From NCBI GenBank assembly GCA_943323675.2, contig CALPIR020000078.1, positions 1 through 9,964 on the forward strand: a stretch of DNA of 9,964 nt, in the 5' to 3' direction. Below are positions 7,503 through 9,964 of this stretch, in pieces. This stretch comes from Chitinophaga pinensis (GTDB lineage Bacteria; Bacteroidota; Bacteroidia; UKL13-3). Each line of letters begins with the position of its first letter. Positions within the stretch are counted from its first letter, which is position 1. A program made the translations under genes and the position numbers. The notes under the pieces are model-generated. The model was not told the DNA's origin and did not search any database. It saw only the letters and a program-made list of their open reading frames with translations.

Positions 7503-7533
7503 TAGTTTATTTATCATACTAACTAATAAACTA
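7503..7533 (-). repeat. Inverted repeat immediately upstream of tonB
   Basis: TAGTTTATT (7503-7511) and AATAAACTA (7525-7533) are perfect 9-base arms separated by 13 bases. The near arm is 2 bases from the tonB start codon (7498-7500). It could form a weak AT-rich leader hairpin or be a dyad operator. The dyad is seen directly; a role is only inferred. Confidence 0.5.
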
Positions 7534-7572
7534 CTTTAAAAAGTGTTTAGAAATAATAAGCTTACTAAAAAC

Positions 7573-8412
7573 TTACAATTCGCTAATAATTACATTGTTT
7601 TGTTTACGAACACCCTTTTCGGTGTGCATTACGGTACAAGCTTCTATTGTTGGATCGTGTTCAAAAAATAGTATGTAACTGTTATCAGCAGCTTCTTTTA
7701 ATACAGCCTCTTTTTCGCTCATGGCATTTAGCGGACGAACATCATAACCCATTACGTATGGTACAGGTAAATGCGCCTGTGTAGGAACCAAATCAGCCAT
7801 GTACATAATGGTATATCCTTTATATTTTATGATAGGATGAACCATTCCGTTGGTATGGCCATAAGTGTATTTAAATGAAATATTAGGGTTAACAACCGTT
7901 GCTTCATTAATAAAATTAAGTTGTCCGGTTTGTTCTATAGGTATGATATTATCTTTTAAAAATGAAGCTTTCTCGCGAGCATTTGGTTTTAGTGATTCAT
8001 ACCACTGCTCCTCGCCTACCCAATAATTTGCGTTTTTAAAAGCCGCTTCAAAATCGGTTCTTTCTTTATTCCAATTGATACTACCACCGCAATGATCAAA
8101 ATGTAAATGAGTTAGCACCATATCGGTAATGTCAGAGCTAGAGAAGCCAAGTTTATTTAAAGATTTCTCCAAGCTAGCATCACCATGCAAATAGTAATGC
8201 GAAAAAAACTTTTCATCTTGTTTGTTACCAATACCATTATCTATTAAAATAAGTTGATTACCATCTTCTATCAATAAACAGCGCATGGCCAAACTAATCA
8301 TATTGTTATCATCAGCTGGGTTTAGTTTATTCCAAATTGTTTTCGGCACAACACCAAACATGGCTCCGCCATCAAGTTTAAATAGACCCGTATCAACAGT
8401 ATGTAATTTCAT
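7573..8412 (-). CDS. Metallo-beta-lactamase-fold hydrolase
   Basis: Probably cytoplasmic metal-dependent hydrolase of 279 residues with no signal peptide; substrate not identified. The metal-binding motif THLHFDHCGG (101-110) supplies H102, H104, D106 and H107. The third-metal-site histidine is probably H186 in YGHTNGMVHP. D207 in YMADLVPT is the likely bridging aspartate and H252 in FFEHDP the last ligand. The binuclear site therefore looks complete. The N-terminal stretch GGAMFGVVPKTIW (15-27), followed by LLIDNG-like strand LILIDNG (54-60), recalls the broad group that includes lactonases and organophosphate hydrolases, but closeness to any characterised enzyme is not evident. The gene lies 50 bases downstream of the RidA-family gene on the same strand, so the two may form a unit, perhaps with tonB further downstream. 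No strong promoter is seen in the 50-base gap. Confidence 0.92.
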   Translation of the reverse strand: MKLHTVDTGLFKLDGGAMFGVVPKTIWNKLNPADDNNMISLAMRCLLIEDGNQLILIDNGIGNKQDEKFFSHYYLHGDASLEKSLNKLGFSSSDITDMVLTHLHFDHCGGSINWNKERTDFEAAFKNANYWVGEEQWYESLKPNAREKASFLKDNIIPIEQTGQLNFINEATVVNPNISFKYTYGHTNGMVHPIIKYKGYTIMYMADLVPTQAHLPVPYVMGYDVRPLNAMSEKEAVLKEAADNSYILFFEHDPTIEACTVMHTEKGVRKQNNVIISEL

Positions 8413-8462
8413 AAAAGAAATGGTTTTTTAGTATATCACAATGTAGTAAATTAAATCATTAA

Positions 8463-8888
8463 TTAGCCTATGGTAGCTATTACCTTTAACTCAATTGCAA
8501 TTGGTGTTGGCAAACAATTAATTTCAATGGTAGTTCGGCAAGGAGGATTCTCTGCAAAATACTCAGCCCAAAGTTTATTGTATATCGCAAAATCATCTTT
8601 CATATTAGTTAAGAAAACAGTTACATCTACTATATTATTCCAATTGCTACCGCTTGCTTCCAATATCAATTTAATATTGTTAAACACACTGCGGCACTGC
8701 GCTTCTATGTTATAAGAAACAATTTCACCATGCTCGTTCAATTCAACACCAGGAATTTTTTTGGTACCACGCTCTCTTGGACCAACTCCAGATAAAAATA
8801 GCAAGTTCCCTACACGTTTTGCATGGGGATATAAACCAACAGGTTCTGGTGCTTGATTAGCATTTATTGATATGTTTTGATTATCCAT
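8463..8888 (-). CDS. RidA/YjgF family deaminase, possibly 2-aminomuconate deaminase
   Basis: Small cytoplasmic protein of 141 residues with the RidA (YjgF/YER057c/UK114) fold, which normally forms trimers with active sites between subunits. The key residues are present: R118 in NPPCRTTIEI and E133 in IAIELKVIA, 15 residues apart like R105 and E120 of RidA. SGVGPRERGTKKIPGV (33-48) and NIEAQCRSVFNNIKLILE (60-77) precede DVTVFLTNMKDDFAIYNKLWAEYF. The YPHAKRVG start and the RERGTKKIPGV segment resemble, from memory, the 2-aminomuconate deaminase (AmnD-like) subgroup, which acts in kynurenine/tryptophan or 2-aminophenol breakdown, rather than the housekeeping enamine/imine deaminase. No other pathway gene is in view, so that assignment is an inference. 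It is divergent from the TPR-like gene across 117 bases that hold an 11-base direct repeat. Confidence 0.92.
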   Translation of the reverse strand: MDNQNISINANQAPEPVGLYPHAKRVGNLLFLSGVGPRERGTKKIPGVELNEHGEIVSYNIEAQCRSVFNNIKLILEASGSNWNNIVDVTVFLTNMKDDFAIYNKLWAEYFAENPPCRTTIEINCLPTPIAIELKVIATIG

Positions 8889-8904
8889 GAATTTCGTTTT
8901 ACTG

Positions 8905-8912
8905 CAAATTAA
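8905..8912 (-). promoter_or_regulatory. Candidate -7 element of the RidA-family gene
   Basis: On the minus strand TTAATTTG (8912 to 8905), followed by CA, differs at one base from TAnnTTTG. It would place the transcription start about 10 bases before the ATG. The position expected for a -33 element (about 8932-8935) has no TTTG; one copy of the 11-base direct repeat (8928-8938) covers it. Confidence 0.35.
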
Positions 8913-8927
8913 ATGAATTATTTGAGA

Positions 8928-8938
8928 TGTATAACCTA
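8928..8938. repeat. Direct repeat copy 1, TGTATAACCTA
   Basis: First of two exact 11-base copies in the 117-base divergent intergenic region. It covers the position expected for the -33 element of the candidate RidA-gene promoter. It may be an operator half; there is no proof. Confidence 0.5.
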
Positions 8939-8991
8939 CACTTATTTCCCACTTTTATATCTCAACCTTAAATCCTATTATTGAAATTACT

Positions 8992-9002
8992 TGTATAACC
9001 TA
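8992..9002. repeat. Direct repeat copy 2, TGTATAACCTA
   Basis: Second exact copy, same orientation, 64 bases from the first (start to start), ending 3 bases before the ATG of the TPR-like gene. A protein bound here would cover that gene's leader and start codon. Confidence 0.5.
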
Positions 9003-9005
9003 ACC

Positions 9006-9964
9006 ATGCTAAAAAAAATAAATAAGCCTCTACTTGTTATTGTGTTTTTTTTATTGAGCAATTCTTCAATCGCAAATCAGTTTTTAACATACTTAAATGA
9101 AGGCAAATGGGCATCAGCAAAAATGTGGTTGCTAGACAATAGATCAATTTTAAATAAACCAATTTATTTCAGTAACCATATACAGCTTTGTAGCATTTTA
9201 AATGAGCAAGAACTTAGCAAGTCATATACCGACTCAATGGCTGTTTTACCCGAACTGTCAACGAACGATATCGCTAACACCTATTACAACCTAGGCTTAT
9301 CGAGGTATTACCATTATCATAAAAAAAACCAAAAGGCATTGTTATATGCCAAAGAAGCACTACGCTCAGCACTAAAAACTACAGATGTTTTTTTACATAG
9401 TACAGCATACTTACAACTTGGATTAGCGCTAAGAGGCAATAAGGACGTAATTAAACAATTATTAGCTGAACGATTTGTAAACGCAGAACGAGCATTACAA
9501 TTAGCTTCAACCTTACCAGATGATTTTTACTTTTACAAAGCCAAAACATACCAATTAGCGGCATTAATTTGGGTTGATGAATTCGAGAAAAATCCAAGTA
9601 ATATTTCATTACAAAAAAAAATTGAAACCTATCTTGTCAAGTCAAACAACATTATATTATCCAAACATAAAAAACACCCGCAATTAGCTCATAACTTTGC
9701 TATATTGGGATATGTAAGTTCAGTACCTAATATTGATTTATCTATTGTTTATTGTAAAAAAGCCGAAAGTATACTATCTGACATAAACGATGGCGGATAC
9801 GGCATATTGATTAATCTTTCTAATACTATTTATCATTTATTAGATAAGTCTTATGAGATAAAATATAATGAAACTAAAAATATAGACTATTTAAATAGGG
9901 CCCTAGTTTGGGCTAAACAAAATTTATGGTTAGACAATTACAAATTAAAATACGAGGGTTTTTA
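9006..9964 (+). CDS. Secreted helical-repeat (TPR-like) protein, 3' part outside window
   Basis: The reading frame is open from the ATG at 9006 to the window end (319 codons and 2 bases), so the protein is cut at its C-terminus. A signal peptide is clear: MLKKINKPLLVIVFFLLSNS, basic then hydrophobic, with likely cleavage after SIA (residue 23). The rest is almost all alpha-helical. TPR-like helix pairs can be read at about 88-121 (NTYYNLGLSRYYHYHKKNQK then ALLYAKEALRSAL), 131-167 (AYLQLGLALR then NAERALQLAS), 176-216 and 226-258 (AHNFAILGYV then SIVYCKKAESIL). The last helices (266-311: LSNTIYHLLDKSYEIKYNET, then YLNRALVWAKQNLWL) recall the segment before the CHAT protease domain in large Bacteroidota TPR-CHAT proteins, or a TPR-linked histidine kinase. 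Neither domain is visible. It is divergent from the RidA-family gene. TATTATTG at 8976-8983 is a weak -7 candidate. Confidence 0.85.
   Translation, partial: MLKKINKPLLVIVFFLLSNSSIANQFLTYLNEGKWASAKMWLLDNRSILNKPIYFSNHIQLCSILNEQELSKSYTDSMAVLPELSTNDIANTYYNLGLSRYYHYHKKNQKALLYAKEALRSALKTTDVFLHSTAYLQLGLALRGNKDVIKQLLAERFVNAERALQLASTLPDDFYFYKAKTYQLAALIWVDEFEKNPSNISLQKKIETYLVKSNNIILSKHKKHPQLAHNFAILGYVSSVPNIDLSIVYCKKAESILSDINDGGYGILINLSNTIYHLLDKSYEIKYNETKNIDYLNRALVWAKQNLWLDNYKLKYEGF

Noticed and set aside
8470..8715. Plus-strand open frame of 81 codons within the RidA-family gene
   Set aside because: It is a shadow of a well-conserved coding region on the minus strand.

Overview
The window looks like an ordinary chromosomal segment of a Bacteroidota (Bacteroidetes) bacterium. 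The DNA is AT-rich and genes lack clear Shine-Dalgarno sites, having A/T-rich leaders instead. At least two promoters fit the Bacteroidota sigma-factor consensus (TTTG, about 18 bases, TAnnTTTG). Several proteins have forms typical of the phylum: a 313-residue NusB, a small DUF1573 lipoprotein, and a TonB whose N-terminus carries the NRNKAYGAYQIRK motif. I cannot assign a genus. I saw no mobile element, CRISPR array, tRNA or rRNA.

Layout. (1) Positions 1-1076, minus strand: an MdlB/MsbA-like ABC exporter half-transporter, cut by the window edge just as its ATPase domain begins. (2) 1246-2343, plus: a leucine-dehydrogenase-type amino acid dehydrogenase, read divergently from the exporter and closed by a strong hairpin terminator. 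(3) 2446-4208, plus: an apparent operon of nusB, a DUF1573 lipoprotein and yajC. Its promoter is laid over the preceding terminator, and it ends in its own terminator at 4233-4263. (4) 4352-6715, plus: an ABC-2 (NatB-like) permease followed 21 bases later by ruvB, which starts with GTG. (5) 6712-8888, minus: a block read as RidA-family deaminase, metallo-beta-lactamase-fold hydrolase, then TonB. The stop codons of tonB and ruvB overlap tail to tail. (6) From 9006 to the end, plus: a secreted, helical-repeat (TPR-like) protein, divergent from the RidA gene and cut by the window edge.

Most genes are housekeeping: amino acid catabolism, rRNA transcription antitermination, an accessory factor for protein export, Holliday-junction branch migration, and TonB energy transduction. 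I find no convincing novel multi-gene system. The best leads are regulatory. A promoter has its -33 element inside the loop of the upstream terminator hairpin. An exact 11-base direct repeat lies in the RidA/TPR divergent intergenic region. A 9-base inverted repeat abuts the tonB start. The truncated TPR-like protein at the right edge might lead into a CHAT-type protease domain, but the part in view cannot show that.
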